Shown here: piece after piece, positions 8,267 through 18,592 of the stretch | Layout: each line of letters starts with the position of its first letter | How positions within the stretch are numbered: the stretch's first letter is position 1 | Assembly: GCF_001555965.1 (NCBI RefSeq) | Contig: NZ_LSHX01000001.1 | Location: 1-50,582 of the forward strand | Length of the DNA stretch: 50,582 nucleotides | Reading direction: 5' to 3' | Origin: Sphingomonas sp. CCH21-G11 | GTDB taxonomy: Bacteria > Pseudomonadota > Alphaproteobacteria > Sphingomonadales > Sphingomonadaceae | Made by a program: the position numbers and the translations under genes | The notes under the pieces: model-generated | What the model saw: the letters and a program-made list of their open reading frames with translations, nothing else | Told to the model about the DNA's origin: nothing | Database searches by the model: none

Positions 8267-9682
8267 TCAGGAGCTGGAAAGCTTTCGGCGAAAGGTGGGT
8301 CGCGGGCGCTGGATCGGTGGCAAGTGGCGGTCCTCGCGCAGATAGGTGAGGAATGCTGCCATCTCGATCGGACGGCTGAGCAAATAGCCCTGGACCATGT
8401 CGCAACCCATCACCGACAGCAGTGCGAGCGTTGCCGACGTTTCGACCCCCTCGGCGGTGACTTCCATCTCGAGCGCATGCGCGAGGTCGATGGTCGAACG
8501 AACGATCAACGGGTCACGATTGCTGCTGGTCAGCTGCGTGATGAACAGCTTGTCGATCTTCAGCTCGCCTGCGGGCAGCCGCTTCAAATAGGCGAGCGAG
8601 GACAATCCGGCCCCGTAATCGTCGATCGCCAGCGCCACGCCGATATCGGCAAAAAGCTTGAGGTGCGCGATCGCCGTGTCGGGATCGCGAATGACCGCCG
8701 TTTCGGTGATCTCGAAACCCAGCTTCGCATTCGACCCCCGTATCAGATCGCGGGCCTGATCGACGAAGCGACGGTCGCCCAGCAGCGTACCCGAGATGTT
8801 GACGAAGACCGGGATCGCGAATCCGGCGTCCGCCAGGACATGATACTCCCGGATTGCCTCTTCCAACGTCCACAAAGTCAGCGCGGTGATCTGTCCGGCC
8901 TGCTCCGCGAGCGGAATGAAATCGCCCGGCAGGATCAGGCCCCGCAACGGATGGCGCCAGCGGATCAGCGCCTCGGCACTGACCACCTGCTCGCGCCGGA
9001 CATTGATCTTCGGCTGGAATTGCAGGAACATTTCGCCGCGCCGGATTGCGGCGTTCAGGTCATGGAGAAGCGCGAGCGGGTCCTCCTCCCCCTCCTGCCG
9101 GAGGTCGCGCAGCGCCACCATGCCGTCGCCCGCTTGCCGAAGCGCAGCTTCGGCAAATTCGATCATTCGGATCGGATCGCTTGCGCCGCGTTCGGCCATC
9201 GCCGCGCCGACGCGCACCTGCACCGCGCAGAGTTCATCGCCGACCAGGATCGGCGACGCCAGCTTCTGGCGAAGCCGGTCAAGCAGCGTCGCGACGTCCG
9301 CGTTGCTTGCCGCCGACCCCGTGACCTCGATGCAATCGCGCCCGAGCGTCCGGGCGCGCAGCGATGAACTGAACGCGGCGGCCTCCACCGCCAGCTGCTC
9401 GGCCACGCGTTCGGCGCGCATGACACCAATCGCGCGACGCAACATCGCGTAATCGGCAATGCGCACGATCGCATAGAATTGGATCGCCCCCTCGGGCGTG
9501 TCCGCACGGCTGTCCGCGCGCGCGATAGATTTCACCGACGCGGCGGAGCGCCGGGCGACGACGCGGTCGGCGCCGGGCGATGTCGACTTGCCAGGCTTCG
9601 GCTTTGCGCGGGCGTCGTTCGCCACGGCAAGGCTCTGGGCTTCGGCAGACGCCGTGCGCGCAAGGTCGGCAGCTTTGCTCAT
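8267..9682 (-). CDS. EAL-domain c-di-GMP phosphodiesterase with degenerate GGDEF-like region
   Basis: It probably hydrolyses c-di-GMP to pGpG. The EAL domain (about residues 205-450) retains E237 of SAEALIRW, N295 (FVNISG), E324 and E327 (FEITETA), D354 and D355 (AIDDYGAG), K375, E411 (AEGVET) and Q431 (QGYLLSRP), so catalysis should be intact. The preceding 70-200 segment resembles a GGDEF fold but has no GGDEF motif and is presumably regulatory. The N-terminal 60 residues are Ala/Arg/Lys-rich and look disordered. There are no membrane helices, so it is cytoplasmic. AAGGA lies just upstream of the ATG. It ends 50 bp before the kinase start on the same strand and could be co-transcribed with it. 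Confidence 0.9.
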   Translation of the reverse strand: MSKAADLARTASAEAQSLAVANDARAKPKPGKSTSPGADRVVARRSAASVKSIARADSRADTPEGAIQFYAIVRIADYAMLRRAIGVMRAERVAEQLAVEAAAFSSSLRARTLGRDCIEVTGSAASNADVATLLDRLRQKLASPILVGDELCAVQVRVGAAMAERGASDPIRMIEFAEAALRQAGDGMVALRDLRQEGEEDPLALLHDLNAAIRRGEMFLQFQPKINVRREQVVSAEALIRWRHPLRGLILPGDFIPLAEQAGQITALTLWTLEEAIREYHVLADAGFAIPVFVNISGTLLGDRRFVDQARDLIRGSNAKLGFEITETAVIRDPDTAIAHLKLFADIGVALAIDDYGAGLSSLAYLKRLPAGELKIDKLFITQLTSSNRDPLIVRSTIDLAHALEMEVTAEGVETSATLALLSVMGCDMVQGYLLSRPIEMAAFLTYLREDRHLPPIQRPRPTFRRKLSSS

Positions 9683-9827
9683 TCATCCTTGCCCTAGCGT
9701 CCCAGTCTTGAACGAACGGTTAAACTGGCCCGCATCCGTCCCGAAATCGGCCCGAATTACGTTTGTTCCATGCTTAATTTTTTGTTAAGAAAGACATGGC
9801 GCTTCACGCGCAAATCGGAGAATGACA
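9683..9827. promoter_or_regulatory. Divergent AT-richer intergenic region (EAL gene / cys leader)
   Basis: This stretch is noticeably richer in A/T than its surroundings (for example TTAATTTTTTGTTAAGAAAG). It must hold promoters in both directions. A weak plus-strand candidate is TTGTTC (9763-9768) and TTAAGA (9785-9790), 16 bp apart. Neither box is a strong match. Confidence 0.3.
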
Positions 9828-9890
9828 ATGTTCGCTTTCTTTTCACTCGCGTTTCGCGACACGTACGGCGAAGAAATTCGTCCCTACTGA
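9828..9890 (+). CDS. Candidate 20-codon leader ORF upstream of cysD
   Basis: The frame MFAFFSLAFRDTYGEEIRPY ends in TGA and is preceded by GGAG with a seven-base spacer, a better ribosome site than that of cysD itself. Eight bases after its stop comes a strong 11-bp hairpin. This arrangement recalls leader-peptide attenuators, but the peptide lacks Cys and Met, and has four Phe instead. It could equally be an independent microprotein or a chance frame with a good SD. Confidence 0.35.
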   Translation: MFAFFSLAFRDTYGEEIRPY

Positions 9891-9898
9891 CGAACGCA

Positions 9899-9932
9899 GT
9901 CCGGGTCGGGCTGACGAAGTGCCGACCCGGAC
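9899..9932 (+). terminator. Strong stem-loop in the cysD leader (possible attenuator)
   Basis: GTCCGGGTCGG (9899-9909) pairs perfectly with CCGACCCGGAC (9922-9932) around a 12-base loop. Only a short T-rich stretch (GTTTCGG) follows, so intrinsic termination is uncertain. Downstream lie TTGACG/CGTCAA (9945-9962) and GCTCAA/TTGAGC (9965-9980), the latter followed by TTTCTTTT. Confidence 0.5.
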
Positions 9933-10097
9933 GTTTCGGTGATGTTGACGGGATGACGTCAAGGGCTCAAGCCTTTGAGCAACCGTTTCTTTTGCTTGAA
10001 AGCGGAGGCATGCGTCGGCGGCGGCTAAAGCAGATCTGCACGGCCGCGCAGCAATTCCTTCTTTCATGATCGGGGCGCCGGGGCCACCTGCTCGCAT
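9933..10097 (+). other. Remaining cysD leader, no gene seen
   Basis: Apart from the two short inverted repeats described with the hairpin, this stretch has no convincing ORF. Longer frames crossing it are of poor composition. No known riboswitch consensus was recognised. Confidence 0.4.
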
Positions 10098-11036
10098 ATG
10101 GCGCTTGTCGATCTCGAACTGGATTCCACGCCGGCGAATCGGCGCTTGACCCACCTCCAGCAGCTGGAGGCGGAGAGCATTCACATCCTGCGCGAAGTGG
10201 TTGCCGAGGCCGAACGGCCCGTGATGCTTTATTCGATCGGCAAGGATTCGGCGGTGATGCTGCATCTGGCGCGAAAGGCGTTCTATCCCGCGCCGCCGCC
10301 CTTCCCGCTCCTTCACGTCGACACCACCTGGAAATTCCGCGCGATGTACGCGCTGCGCGAAAAAGCGGCGGCGGACGCGGGGATGGAACTGCTCGTCCAC
10401 CAGAATCCGGAGGCCAAGGCGCGCGGCATCAACCCGTTCGACCATGGCGGGCTGCACACCGACATGTGGAAGACGGAGGGGCTCAAACAGGCGCTGGTCA
10501 AATACGGCTTTGACGCGGCATTCGGCGGCGCGCGGCGCGACGAGGAGAAGAGCCGCGCCAAGGAACGTGTCTTCAGCTTTCGCACCGCCAACCACCGCTG
10601 GGACCCCAAGGCGCAGCGTCCTGAACTGTGGCGCCTCTATAATGCCCGCAAGGCGCGCGGCGAATCGATCCGCGTCTTCCCGCTGTCCAACTGGACCGAA
10701 CTCGACATCTGGCAGTACATCCTGGCCGAGAATATCGAGATCGTGCCGCTCTACTTTGCTGCGCCGCGCCCGACGGTGGTTCGCGACGGCATGATCCTGA
10801 TGGTCGACGACGACCGCTTCCGCCTCGCCCCCGGGGAAGTGCCGGTCGAACGCTCGGTCCGCTTCCGCACGCTCGGCTGCTACCCGCTGACCGGCGCGGT
10901 CGAAAGCACCGCCGATACGCTGACCGCCGTGATCCGCGAAACGCTGCTCGCCACGACGTCGGAACGTCAGGGCCGTGCGATCGACCATGACCAGGCCGCC
11001 AGCATGGAGAAGAAGAAGCAGGAAGGGTATTTCTGA
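10098..11036 (+). CDS. cysD: Sulfate adenylyltransferase subunit 2
   Basis: Catalytic subunit of ATP sulfurylase, which makes adenosine 5'-phosphosulfate (APS) from ATP and sulfate, with its GTPase partner CysN. The 312 residues align throughout with the family. The PP-loop [13 protein letters not shown] binds ATP, and the conserved blocks [49 protein letters not shown] and [14 protein letters not shown] are intact. The C-terminus [18 protein letters not shown] plus EGYF is the usual ending. The ATG start gives about ten extra residues compared with E. coli and has no obvious SD. Its TGA shares one base with the cysNC start. It is the first gene of the sulfate-activation operon. Confidence 0.96.
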   Translation: MALVDLELDSTPANRRLTHLQQLEAESIHILREVVAEAERPVMLYSIGKDSAVMLHLARKAFYPAPPPFPLLHVDTTWKFRAMYALREKAAADAGMELLVHQNPEAKARGINPFDHGGLHTDMWKTEGLKQALVKYGFDAAFGGARRDEEKSRAKERVFSFRTANHRWDPKAQRPELWRLYNARKARGESIRVFPLSNWTELDIWQYILAENIEIVPLYFAAPRPTVVRDGMILMVDDDRFRLAPGEVPVERSVRFRTLGCYPLTGAVESTADTLTAVIRETLLATTSERQGRAIDHDQAASMEKKKQEGYF

Positions 11037-12958
11037 TGGCGACGGCCCCCGCCTACGCCCCCGACGCGATGATCGCGGAGGACATCGACGCCTATCTGGC
11101 CGCGCATCAGCAAAAGTCGCTGCTGCGTTTCATCACCTGCGGGTCGGTCGATGACGGCAAGTCGACGCTGATCGGCCGCCTGCTCTATGACAGCAAGATG
11201 ATCTTCGACGACCAGCTCGCCGCGCTGGAAGCTGATTCCGCCCGGGTGGGCACGCAGGGCGCGAACATCGATTTCGCGCTGCTCGTCGACGGGCTGGCCG
11301 CCGAGCGCGAACAGGGCATCACCATCGATGTCGCCTATCGCTTCTTCACCACCGAACGCCGCAAATTCATCGTCGCCGATACGCCGGGGCACGAACAATA
11401 TACCCGCAACATGGTGACGGGTGCGTCGACCGCGGACCTCGCCGTCATCCTGATCGATGCGCGCAAGGGCGTGCTCACCCAGACGCGGCGGCACAGCTTC
11501 CTCGCGCACCTGATCGGCATCCGCCACGTCGTGCTGGCGGTGAACAAGATGGATCTGGTCGGCTATGACCCGTCGCGCTTCGACGCGATCGTTGCCGATT
11601 ATCGGGCATTCGCAGCCTCCATCGGCATCGCCGATTTCACCGCGATCCCGATCTCCGGGCTGGCGGGCGACAATATCGCGGCGGCGTCGGACGCCATGCC
11701 CTGGTATCGCGGGCCGACGCTGATCGAGCATCTCGAGCAGGTGGAGGTCGACAGCGACAGCGCCGCGGCCCGGCCGTTCCGGATGCCGGTGCAATGGGTC
11801 AATCGCCCCGATCTCGACTTTCGCGGCTTTGCCGGCATGATCGCCGGCGGCCGTGTGCGGCCCGGCGATCCGGTCCGCATCCTCCCCTCGGGACGCGAGA
11901 CGCGGATCGCGCGCATCGTCGGCTTCGACGGCGACCTGGATGTCGCGGTCGCAGGCCAGTCGGTGACGCTGACGCTTGCCGACGAAGTCGATTGTTCGCG
12001 CGGCGACGTCATCGCCGCGGCCGATGATGCGCCCCAGCTGGCCGACCAGTTCATGACGCGGATCGTCTGGCTCGATGCCGAGCCGCTGCTGCCCGGGCGG
12101 TCCTATTGGATGAAGATCGGCACGCGGATGCTGAGCGCCACCGTCCAGCCGCCGCGTGCGGTCATCGACGTGAACACCATGGCCGAGCTGTCGGCGGCGA
12201 CGCTCAGCCTCAACGACATCGGCATCGCGGAGGTCTTTGTCGACCGCAACATCGCGTTCGAGGCCTATCGCGACAATCGCGACCTGGGCGGGTTCATCCT
12301 GATCGACCGGATCACCAACGCGACCGTCGCCGCCGGGATGATCGACTTCGCGCTGCGCCGCAGCCAGAATATCCACTGGCAGTCGATCGAGGTGACGGGC
12401 GAGGCGCGCGCCGCGATGAAGCACCAAAGCGCGCGCGTGCTGTGGTTCACCGGGCTGTCGGGTTCGGGCAAATCGACCATCGCCAACCTGGTCGAAAAGA
12501 AGCTCCACGCGCTCGGCAAGCACAGCTACCTGCTCGACGGCGACAATATCCGCCATGGGCTCAACCGCGACCTGGGCTTCACCGACGCCGACCGGATCGA
12601 GAATATCCGCCGCGTCGGCGAAGTCGCCAAGCTGATGGCCGATGCCGGGCTGATCGTGCTGACCGCCTTCATCTCGCCCTTCCGGGCCGAACGCGACCTG
12701 GTGCGCGCGATGCTGCCGGCCGGCGCGTTCATCGAAATCTTCGTCGACACGCCGATCGAGGTGGCAGAGGGCCGCGATCCCAAGGGGCTCTATCGCAAGG
12801 CGCGCGCGGGCGAGATTGCCCATTTCACCGGGATCGACAGCCCCTATGAAAGGCCCGAAGCGGCGGAGATCGTCATCGATACCACCCGCCAGAGCGCGGA
12901 GGAGGCCGCCCAGCAGATCGTCGATTCGATCATCGGCATCTGGAGCCCGGTGATTTGA
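11036..12958 (+). CDS. cysN/cysC: Bifunctional sulfate adenylyltransferase subunit 1 / adenylylsulfate kinase
   Basis: A fusion of the CysN GTPase, which drives APS formation, with the CysC kinase that phosphorylates APS to PAPS. Residues about 25-440 form CysN: GTPase motifs [26 protein letters not shown] and NKMD are present, followed by EF-Tu-like beta-barrels. From about residue 465 the APS kinase begins, with P-loop [18 protein letters not shown] and [15 protein letters not shown], and the [10 protein letters not shown] and [14 protein letters not shown] motifs. The 640 residues match the known CysNC fusion length. Its start overlaps cysD by one base and its TGA overlaps the TTG start of cysQ by three bases, so all three are translationally coupled. 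Confidence 0.96.
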   Translation: MATAPAYAPDAMIAEDIDAYLAAHQQKSLLRFITCGSVDDGKSTLIGRLLYDSKMIFDDQLAALEADSARVGTQGANIDFALLVDGLAAEREQGITIDVAYRFFTTERRKFIVADTPGHEQYTRNMVTGASTADLAVILIDARKGVLTQTRRHSFLAHLIGIRHVVLAVNKMDLVGYDPSRFDAIVADYRAFAASIGIADFTAIPISGLAGDNIAAASDAMPWYRGPTLIEHLEQVEVDSDSAAARPFRMPVQWVNRPDLDFRGFAGMIAGGRVRPGDPVRILPSGRETRIARIVGFDGDLDVAVAGQSVTLTLADEVDCSRGDVIAAADDAPQLADQFMTRIVWLDAEPLLPGRSYWMKIGTRMLSATVQPPRAVIDVNTMAELSAATLSLNDIGIAEVFVDRNIAFEAYRDNRDLGGFILIDRITNATVAAGMIDFALRRSQNIHWQSIEVTGEARAAMKHQSARVLWFTGLSGSGKSTIANLVEKKLHALGKHSYLLDGDNIRHGLNRDLGFTDADRIENIRRVGEVAKLMADAGLIVLTAFISPFRAERDLVRAMLPAGAFIEIFVDTPIEVAEGRDPKGLYRKARAGEIAHFTGIDSPYERPEAAEIVIDTTRQSAEEAAQQIVDSIIGIWSPVI

Positions 12959-13695
12959 CCGCTGGCGCGCAAAGCGACGTCGCTCTTGCGCGGGATATCG
13001 CCGAACGGGCGGGCGCGCTGCTGATGGACCTGCGGCGGACGTCGGGACTGGCGGGTCCGGCGCTCGGCGCGGCGGGTGATCGCGCCGCCGACGACCTGAT
13101 CCACCAGCTGCTCGCCGGCGCGCGCCCCGACGACGCGATCCTGTCGGAAGAACGCGTTTGCGATCGGTCCCGGCTCGACCGCAGCCGGGTCTGGATCGTC
13201 GATCCGCTCGACGGCACCCGCGAATATGCCGAGGGGCGCGACGATTGGGCGGTGCACGTCGCACTGGCGATCGAGGGTCGCCCCGCAATCGGCGCGGTGG
13301 CGCTCCCCGCGCTCGGCCGCGTCTTCGCCAGCGATCCGCCGTTTCCCCTGCCCGCACCCGCCCCGCGCCGCCGCATGGTCGTCAGCCGCACACGTCCGGC
13401 CGAGGCATGCGGCCCGCTGTGCCAGGCGCTTGATGCGGAGACGATCCCGATGGGATCGGCGGGAGCGAAGGCGATGGCAATCCTGATGGGCTCCGCCGAC
13501 ATCTATTTCCATTCGGGCGGGCAGTATGAATGGGACAATTGCGCCCCTGCCGCGGTCGCAATGGCGGCGGGCCTGCATGTCTCGCGCATCGACGGGTCGC
13601 CGATTCGCTACAATCAGCCCGAGCCGTCGGTGCCCGACTTCCTGATCTGTCATCGCGCGGATGCCGACCGGATTCTTCGCCTGATCGCCGCGTGA
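12955..13695 (+). CDS. cysQ: 3'(2'),5'-bisphosphate nucleotidase, inositol monophosphatase family
   Basis: It removes the 3'-phosphate from PAP or PAPS, recycling the by-product of sulfate reduction and guarding against PAP build-up. Metal-binding motifs of the family are present: LSEER (the Glu near residue 64), [14 protein letters not shown] (about 82-95) and [16 protein letters not shown] near the C-terminus. The start is a rare TTG overlapping the cysNC stop (TTGA); no better start lies nearby and the overlap implies coupling. At 246 residues it is normal length. Location directly after cysNC supports the CysQ assignment over inositol phosphatase. Confidence 0.9.
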   Translation: MTAGAQSDVALARDIAERAGALLMDLRRTSGLAGPALGAAGDRAADDLIHQLLAGARPDDAILSEERVCDRSRLDRSRVWIVDPLDGTREYAEGRDDWAVHVALAIEGRPAIGAVALPALGRVFASDPPFPLPAPAPRRRMVVSRTRPAEACGPLCQALDAETIPMGSAGAKAMAILMGSADIYFHSGGQYEWDNCAPAAVAMAAGLHVSRIDGSPIRYNQPEPSVPDFLICHRADADRILRLIAA

Positions 13696-13771
13696 TTGCG
13701 CGATCGAACTCGACAGGCGGTTGATCCGTTCATATCGCGCACGCCAAGGTGCGAAACGTCGGAGACATGAG

Positions 13772-14605
13772 ATGAGCACACGCGCGATGACGACCCGGCT
13801 GGTCGAAAAGCCATGGGGACGCCACCGGCTCTGGCCCGGCTTTGCCGATCCGGCGCCCGACCGCGAACCGGTCGGCGAGGCCTGGTTTCAGGACCCCGAA
13901 GGGGGGAATTTCGAGCTTCTGGTCAAATATCTTTTCACCAGCGAACGGCTGTCGGTTCAGGTTCATCCCGACGACGAGCGCGCCCGCCGTGCCGGCTATC
14001 CGCGCGGCAAGGACGAAGCGTGGCTCATCCTGGCCGCCGAGCCCGGCTCGACGATCGCGCTCGGCACGCGCGAGCCGCTTTCGCATGATGAACTGCGCAC
14101 CGCGTCGCTCGACGGATCGATCGAAGGGCTGCTCGACTGGAAGCCGGTGCGCGCAGGCGACTATTTCTATTCGGCGGCGGGCACCGTCCACGCGATCGGC
14201 GCCGGCATCACGCTGATCGAGGTGCAGCAGAATGTCGACCTGACCTATCGCCTCTACGATTATGGCCGCCCGCGCGAGCTGCATCTGGAGGAAGGCGTCG
14301 CGGTTTCCGACGCGCGGCCCTTCGTCGCGCAGTCGACGCCGATCGCGCTCGGCGGGGGCCGTACCCTGCTTTCGCCCGGCCCCAAATTCGTGCTCGAACG
14401 CTGGTCGGCGGGCGACCGCACCCTCCACCTTCCGCCGGGACGTGAAGGATGGCTGGTCCCGATCACCGGCTCGGGCCAGGCGGACACGCTGGCCTGGCGA
14501 GCGGGCGAATGCCTGTTGCTTCAGGGGACGGCGCGGATCGACGCCGCCGACGGCGCCGACCTGTTGATCGCGTGTCCTGGCGACGCGCCATTGCACGTGA
14601 CCTGA
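13772..14605 (+). CDS. Class I mannose-6-phosphate isomerase
   Basis: A cupin metalloenzyme that interconverts mannose 6-phosphate and fructose 6-phosphate, feeding GDP-mannose and exopolysaccharide synthesis. Zinc ligands are visible in VQVHPDDERA (Gln and His), the Glu in KDEAWLIL and GTVHAIGAG (His). The motif LIEVQQNVDLTYRLYDYGR is typical of the short bacterial ManA/Pmi type. I start at MSTRAM because GGAG lies seven bases upstream; an earlier in-frame start adds a basic, unconvincing tail. The product is 277 residues, at the short end of the family. It stands alone after cysQ. Confidence 0.87.
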   Translation: MSTRAMTTRLVEKPWGRHRLWPGFADPAPDREPVGEAWFQDPEGGNFELLVKYLFTSERLSVQVHPDDERARRAGYPRGKDEAWLILAAEPGSTIALGTREPLSHDELRTASLDGSIEGLLDWKPVRAGDYFYSAAGTVHAIGAGITLIEVQQNVDLTYRLYDYGRPRELHLEEGVAVSDARPFVAQSTPIALGGGRTLLSPGPKFVLERWSAGDRTLHLPPGREGWLVPITGSGQADTLAWRAGECLLLQGTARIDAADGADLLIACPGDAPLHVT

Positions 14606-14684
14606 AGCGACCGGCCGGGCAAAGAACTGGCCCGGCCGTCACGTGGCCCTTGGCCTTTTCTTTCGCATCTGCGAAGGCGACGTC

Positions 14685-15059
14685 ATGCTGTTGCAGATCT
14701 TCAAATTCGCGTTTGTGCTGGCCCTGGCGGCAGTCCTTTTTCTCGCGCTGACCGTCACGCCATGGGCGGGCATGGTCGAATCGGACACGGTCCGCCACGG
14801 CTTCGCCTTTCTGGTGCTGCCCGTGCTCGCGACGATCGGCTGGCCCCGCCTGTCGCCGTGGGGGCAATTTGCGATCTTTGCCGGGTTCGGGGCAGCGATC
14901 GAACTGGTCCAGGGCTATATGGCGATCGGCCGCGTCGCCAGCCTGGACGACTGGATCGTCGATCTGATCGCGCTTTCCGCCGCCCTGCTCGCGATGGAGG
15001 TCCTGGCGCTGCGTCACCGCGTGATCGCGGTCGCCGCCCCGCGCCCGCGGCACGTTTGA
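14685..15059 (+). CDS. VanZ-like small membrane protein
   Basis: A membrane protein of about 124 residues with four predicted helices: LLQIFKFAFVLALAAVLFLA, HGFAFLVLPVLATIGW, FAIFAGFGAAIELVQGYM and DWIVDLIALSAALLAMEVLAL. The pattern RHGFAFLVLP, the charged IELVQ and SLDDWIVDLIA match the VanZ-like family, whose molecular role is mostly unknown outside teicoplanin resistance. I start at the internal ATG because AAGG lies seven bases upstream; a GTG 14 codons earlier is possible. It has no obvious functional link to its neighbours. Confidence 0.72.
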   Translation: MLLQIFKFAFVLALAAVLFLALTVTPWAGMVESDTVRHGFAFLVLPVLATIGWPRLSPWGQFAIFAGFGAAIELVQGYMAIGRVASLDDWIVDLIALSAALLAMEVLALRHRVIAVAAPRPRHV

Positions 15060-15123
15060 CCCTTTTCCCGACGCCGCCGAACGGGCATGTCGCGGGGTGA
15101 GCCACACCTTCCGCGGAGCCCCG

Positions 15124-16014
15124 ATGTCGCAAGCCCTTACTGCCCGCTCGCTGTTGTTCGCGCCGGGCGACTCGGAGCGCAAGATCGCGCGCGCGGGCAC
15201 GAGCGGCGCCGACCTGATCCTGATCGACCTGGAAGATTCGGTCGTCGAAGCCAACAAGCCCGCTGCGCGCGCCGCGGTGGCCGAACATCTTCGCGCCGGC
15301 CCCCGCCCCCAGCCGCAATGGGTGCGGATCAACCCGCTTGACGGCCCGCACGCGCTGGCGGACCTTGCGGCAGTGGTTGCGGCGCGGCCCGACGGCATCA
15401 TGCTGCCCAAGGCGACGCGCGCCGACGCCGACCGGCTGCACCATTATCTCACCGCGCTCGAAGCTGCCGCCGGCCTGCCGCCGGGCGGCATCGCGGTGAT
15501 CGCAATCGCGACGGAGACCGCACCCGCGTTGTTCGGCCTCGGCGACTATGCCGGCACGCCGCGGCTTGCCGCCCTCACCTGGGGCGCGGAGGACAGCGCG
15601 ACCGCGCTCGGCGCGACGGGCAATCGTGACGAGACGGGCGAGTACGACTTTCCCTACCAGCTGTTCCGCGCGCTGTGCCTCGCGGGGGCCGCGGCGGCGG
15701 GCGTCGCCCCGATCGAGACGATCCACGCCGATTTTCGCGACCTCGACGGCCTGGCGCGGGTCGCCGCCCGGGCGCGCCGGGCCGGGTTTCGCGGCATGAT
15801 GGCGATCCACCCCGACCAAGTGCCCGTGATCAATGCGGCATTCAGTCCCTCCCCCGCCGAAATTGAACAGGCGCAGCGGATCGTCGCCGCCTTTGCCGCC
15901 GCGCCGGGCGCGGGCACGATCGGGATCGACGGCGCGATGTTCGACCTGCCACACCTGAAGCGCGCGCAGGCGGTGCTGGCCATGGCGTCGGTGCACGACA
16001 CGCCGGCTGCTTGA
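15124..16014 (+). CDS. CoA ester lyase, HpcH/HpaI aldolase (CitE-like) family
   Basis: A TIM-barrel metal-dependent lyase that probably cleaves or forms a malyl-, methylmalyl- or citramalyl-CoA type bond. It begins SQALTARSLLFAPGDSERKI and shows LILIDLEDSVVEANKPAAR (metal/substrate Glu and Asp), WVRINPLDGP (the arginine for the carboxylate), GIMLPKATRADD-like and AIATETAPALFGL motifs. GAEDSATALGA and MAIHPDQVPVINAAF complete the family pattern. The ATG chosen has GGAG five bases upstream; a GTG nine codons earlier is less likely. The true substrate cannot be told from sequence. Confidence 0.82.
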   Translation: MSQALTARSLLFAPGDSERKIARAGTSGADLILIDLEDSVVEANKPAARAAVAEHLRAGPRPQPQWVRINPLDGPHALADLAAVVAARPDGIMLPKATRADADRLHHYLTALEAAAGLPPGGIAVIAIATETAPALFGLGDYAGTPRLAALTWGAEDSATALGATGNRDETGEYDFPYQLFRALCLAGAAAAGVAPIETIHADFRDLDGLARVAARARRAGFRGMMAIHPDQVPVINAAFSPSPAEIEQAQRIVAAFAAAPGAGTIGIDGAMFDLPHLKRAQAVLAMASVHDTPAA

Positions 16015-16036
16015 TCGGCGTGCATCCCGATGCGCC

Positions 16037-16053
16037 TGCCTAATTGCTAGGCA
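16037..16053. repeat. Short perfect inverted repeat upstream of glnB
   Basis: TGCCTA-ATTGC-TAGGCA, a 6-bp perfect stem with a 5-base loop, 22 bp after the lyase stop. It has no T-run. It may be a weak terminator remnant or an operator. Confidence 0.3.
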
Positions 16054-16060
16054 ATGATGA

Positions 16061-16510
<450 letters not shown>

Positions 16511-16606
16511 CGCGGCGCAGCATTCTTGTGAGACATATCGCGTCGGCCGCAATTTCATTGTGCGATTCGCGGCGAGCGGTTTTCCAGACGAAAGGGATGA
16601 ATTGAG

Positions 16607-18019
16607 ATGGCCAATAACGCCGGCACGATCCTGAAGATGATCAAGGACCAGGAAATCGAGTGGATCGACCTGCGTTTCACCGATCCCAAGGGCAAGTGGC
16701 AGCACCTGACCATGGTGGCCGGCGTGCTCGGCGAGGATGAGCTGACCGATGGCCTGATGTTCGACGGGTCGTCGATCGAAGGGTGGAAGGCGATCAATGA
16801 GTCGGACATGATCCTGCGCCCCGATCTCGACGCGGTCTATGTCGACCCCTTCTCGGCCACGCCGATGCTGGTGCTGTTCTGCGACATCGTCGAGCCGTCG
16901 ACCGGCGAGCTGTATGCCCGCGACCCGCGCTCGACCGCGAAGCGGGCCGAGGCGTATCTGAAGAACACCGGGATCGGCGACACCGTCTATGTCGGGCCCG
17001 AGGCCGAGTTCTTCATGTTCGACGACGTCCAGTTCGAAACCGCCTACAACACCAGCTACTTCAAGATCGACGACATCGAGCTGCCAACCAATTCGGGCAA
17101 GGCGTATGAAGCCGGCAACCTGGCGCACCGTCCGCGGGCCAAGGGCGGCTATTTCCCCGTTGCGCCGGTCGACAGCGCGGTCGACATCCGTGCCGAGATG
17201 GTCTCGACGATGATCGAGATGGGCCTGCCCTGCGACAAGCACCACCACGAGGTCGCCGCGGCGCAGCACGAGCTGGGCCTGACCTTCGGGACGCTCACCA
17301 CCACCGCCGACCGGATGCAGATCTACAAATATGTCGTGCACCAGGTCGCGCAGGCCTATGGCAAGACCGCGACCTTCATGCCCAAGCCGATCAAGGACGA
17401 CAACGGGTCGGGCATGCACACCCATATGTCGATCTGGGACAAGGGCACGCCGCTGTTCGCGGGCAATGGCTATGCCGGTCTGTCGGACATGTGCCTGTAT
17501 TTCATCGGCGGCGTCATCAAGCATGCGCGCGCATTGAACGCCTTCACCAATCCCACGACCAACAGCTACAAGCGGCTGGTGCCGGGGTTCGAGGCACCCG
17601 TGCTGCTCGCTTACTCCAGCCGCAACCGCTCGGCGTCATGCCGTATCCCCTATGGCACCGGGGCCAAGGCCAAGCGCGTCGAATTCCGCTTCCCCGATGC
17701 GCTCGCCAACCCCTATCTCGCCTATTCGGCGCTGCTGATGGCCGGCCTGGACGGCATCCAGAACAAAATTCATCCCGGCGAGGCGATGGACAAGAATCTC
17801 TACGACCTGCCGCCCGCCGAGCTGGTCAACGTGCCGACCGTCTGCGGTTCGCTGCGCGAGGCGCTGATCGCGCTGCAGGAGGATCATGATTTCCTGCTGA
17901 AGGGCGATGTATTCAGCAAGGACCAGATCGAAGCCTACGCCGAATTGAAGTGGAACGACGTTATCCGCTTCGAAACCACGCCAAGCCCGGTCGAATACGA
18001 CATGTATTATTCCGGCTGA
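16607..18019 (+). CDS. glnA: Glutamine synthetase, type I
   Basis: It makes glutamine from glutamate, ammonia and ATP as a dodecamer in the cytoplasm. The 470 residues include [26 protein letters not shown] (metal-binding Glu), [28 protein letters not shown] (His for the n2 metal), [17 protein letters not shown] and the substrate Arg region [20 protein letters not shown]. The adenylylation tyrosine Y399 lies in [10 protein letters not shown], so GlnE control is expected. AAGGGATG lies upstream of the ATG. It is co-transcribed with glnB, or driven by its own promoter in the 96-bp gap, and ends with a strong terminator. Confidence 0.97.
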   Translation: MANNAGTILKMIKDQEIEWIDLRFTDPKGKWQHLTMVAGVLGEDELTDGLMFDGSSIEGWKAINESDMILRPDLDAVYVDPFSATPMLVLFCDIVEPSTGELYARDPRSTAKRAEAYLKNTGIGDTVYVGPEAEFFMFDDVQFETAYNTSYFKIDDIELPTNSGKAYEAGNLAHRPRAKGGYFPVAPVDSAVDIRAEMVSTMIEMGLPCDKHHHEVAAAQHELGLTFGTLTTTADRMQIYKYVVHQVAQAYGKTATFMPKPIKDDNGSGMHTHMSIWDKGTPLFAGNGYAGLSDMCLYFIGGVIKHARALNAFTNPTTNSYKRLVPGFEAPVLLAYSSRNRSASCRIPYGTGAKAKRVEFRFPDALANPYLAYSALLMAGLDGIQNKIHPGEAMDKNLYDLPPAELVNVPTVCGSLREALIALQEDHDFLLKGDVFSKDQIEAYAELKWNDVIRFETTPSPVEYDMYYSG

Positions 18020-18043
18020 TCGACGGATCGATATCCCGATCGA

Positions 18044-18079
18044 CGGGCGTCCGGGATACCGGGCGCCCGTTTCTTTTTT
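18044..18079 (+). terminator. Rho-independent terminator of glnA
   Basis: CGGGCGTCCGG (18044-18054) pairs with CCGGGCGCCCG (18059-18069), with one U-G pair and a GATA loop, followed by TTTCTTTTTT. It lies 25 bp past the glnA stop. Confidence 0.92.
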
Positions 18080-18255
18080 GGCGGGTCACGGCACTGCAGC
18101 TTGCTATTTTGCCCGATCGCGCCCATATCGCGGGCGCTACAGTCGCAAATCGACGGTCTTTTGGAGCTTTGCGGCCCCTCATTCCTTCTTTCCCTGCCCC
18201 TTGCAGCGCGAGGTCGCTCGACGTCCGGGCGGCCGACAACATGAAGGAAATGAAC

Positions 18256-18468
18256 ATGAGCACCGTCGGAACCGTCAAGTTTTTCAACAGCGACAAGGGT
18301 TATGGCTTCATCGCCCCCGACAATGGTGGCCAGGACGCCTTTGTCCACATCACCGCGGTCGAGCGCGCCGGCATGGCGACGCTGAACCAGAACCAGCGCG
18401 TTTCGTACGAGCTGGAGCAGGACAAGCGCGGCCGCACCAGCGCGGTCAATCTGCAGGCTGCGGACTGA
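18256..18468 (+). CDS. Cold-shock domain protein, CspA family
   Basis: A 70-residue single cold-shock domain that binds single-stranded RNA or DNA as a chaperone. RNP1 (KGYGFIAP) and RNP2 (AFVHITAVE) are intact, with the opening STVGTVKFFNSDKGYGF. An AAGGAA lies six bases before the chosen ATG; an alternative start five codons earlier is in frame but would place this SD inside the coding region. A long untranslated leader of about 180 bases follows the glnA terminator, usual for cold-shock genes whose mRNA leader is thermosensitive. I did not recognise a defined cold-box. Confidence 0.93.
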   Translation: MSTVGTVKFFNSDKGYGFIAPDNGGQDAFVHITAVERAGMATLNQNQRVSYELEQDKRGRTSAVNLQAAD

Positions 18469-18592
18469 TCCGGTCCCGGGCGCGTCGTCCGCGGCGCGTC
18501 CGGCCCCTCCGATCGAACCATCCGGCCACTGGTGCGTTGTCACCATTGACCCTGCCCGCACTTTTCGCGCGCACCCAAGAAGGAGGGCCCGC

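Noticed and set aside
9770..10069. 99-codon frame in the cysD leader
   Set aside because: Overlaps the AT-rich promoter area, has no SD, and Arg-rich composition; the shorter 20-codon frame with a good SD is the better candidate.
10967..13357. 796-codon minus-strand open frame opposite cysNC
   Set aside because: Antisense to the intact CysNC; Arg/Asp/Gly-rich composition without motifs. High GC content explains the lack of stops.
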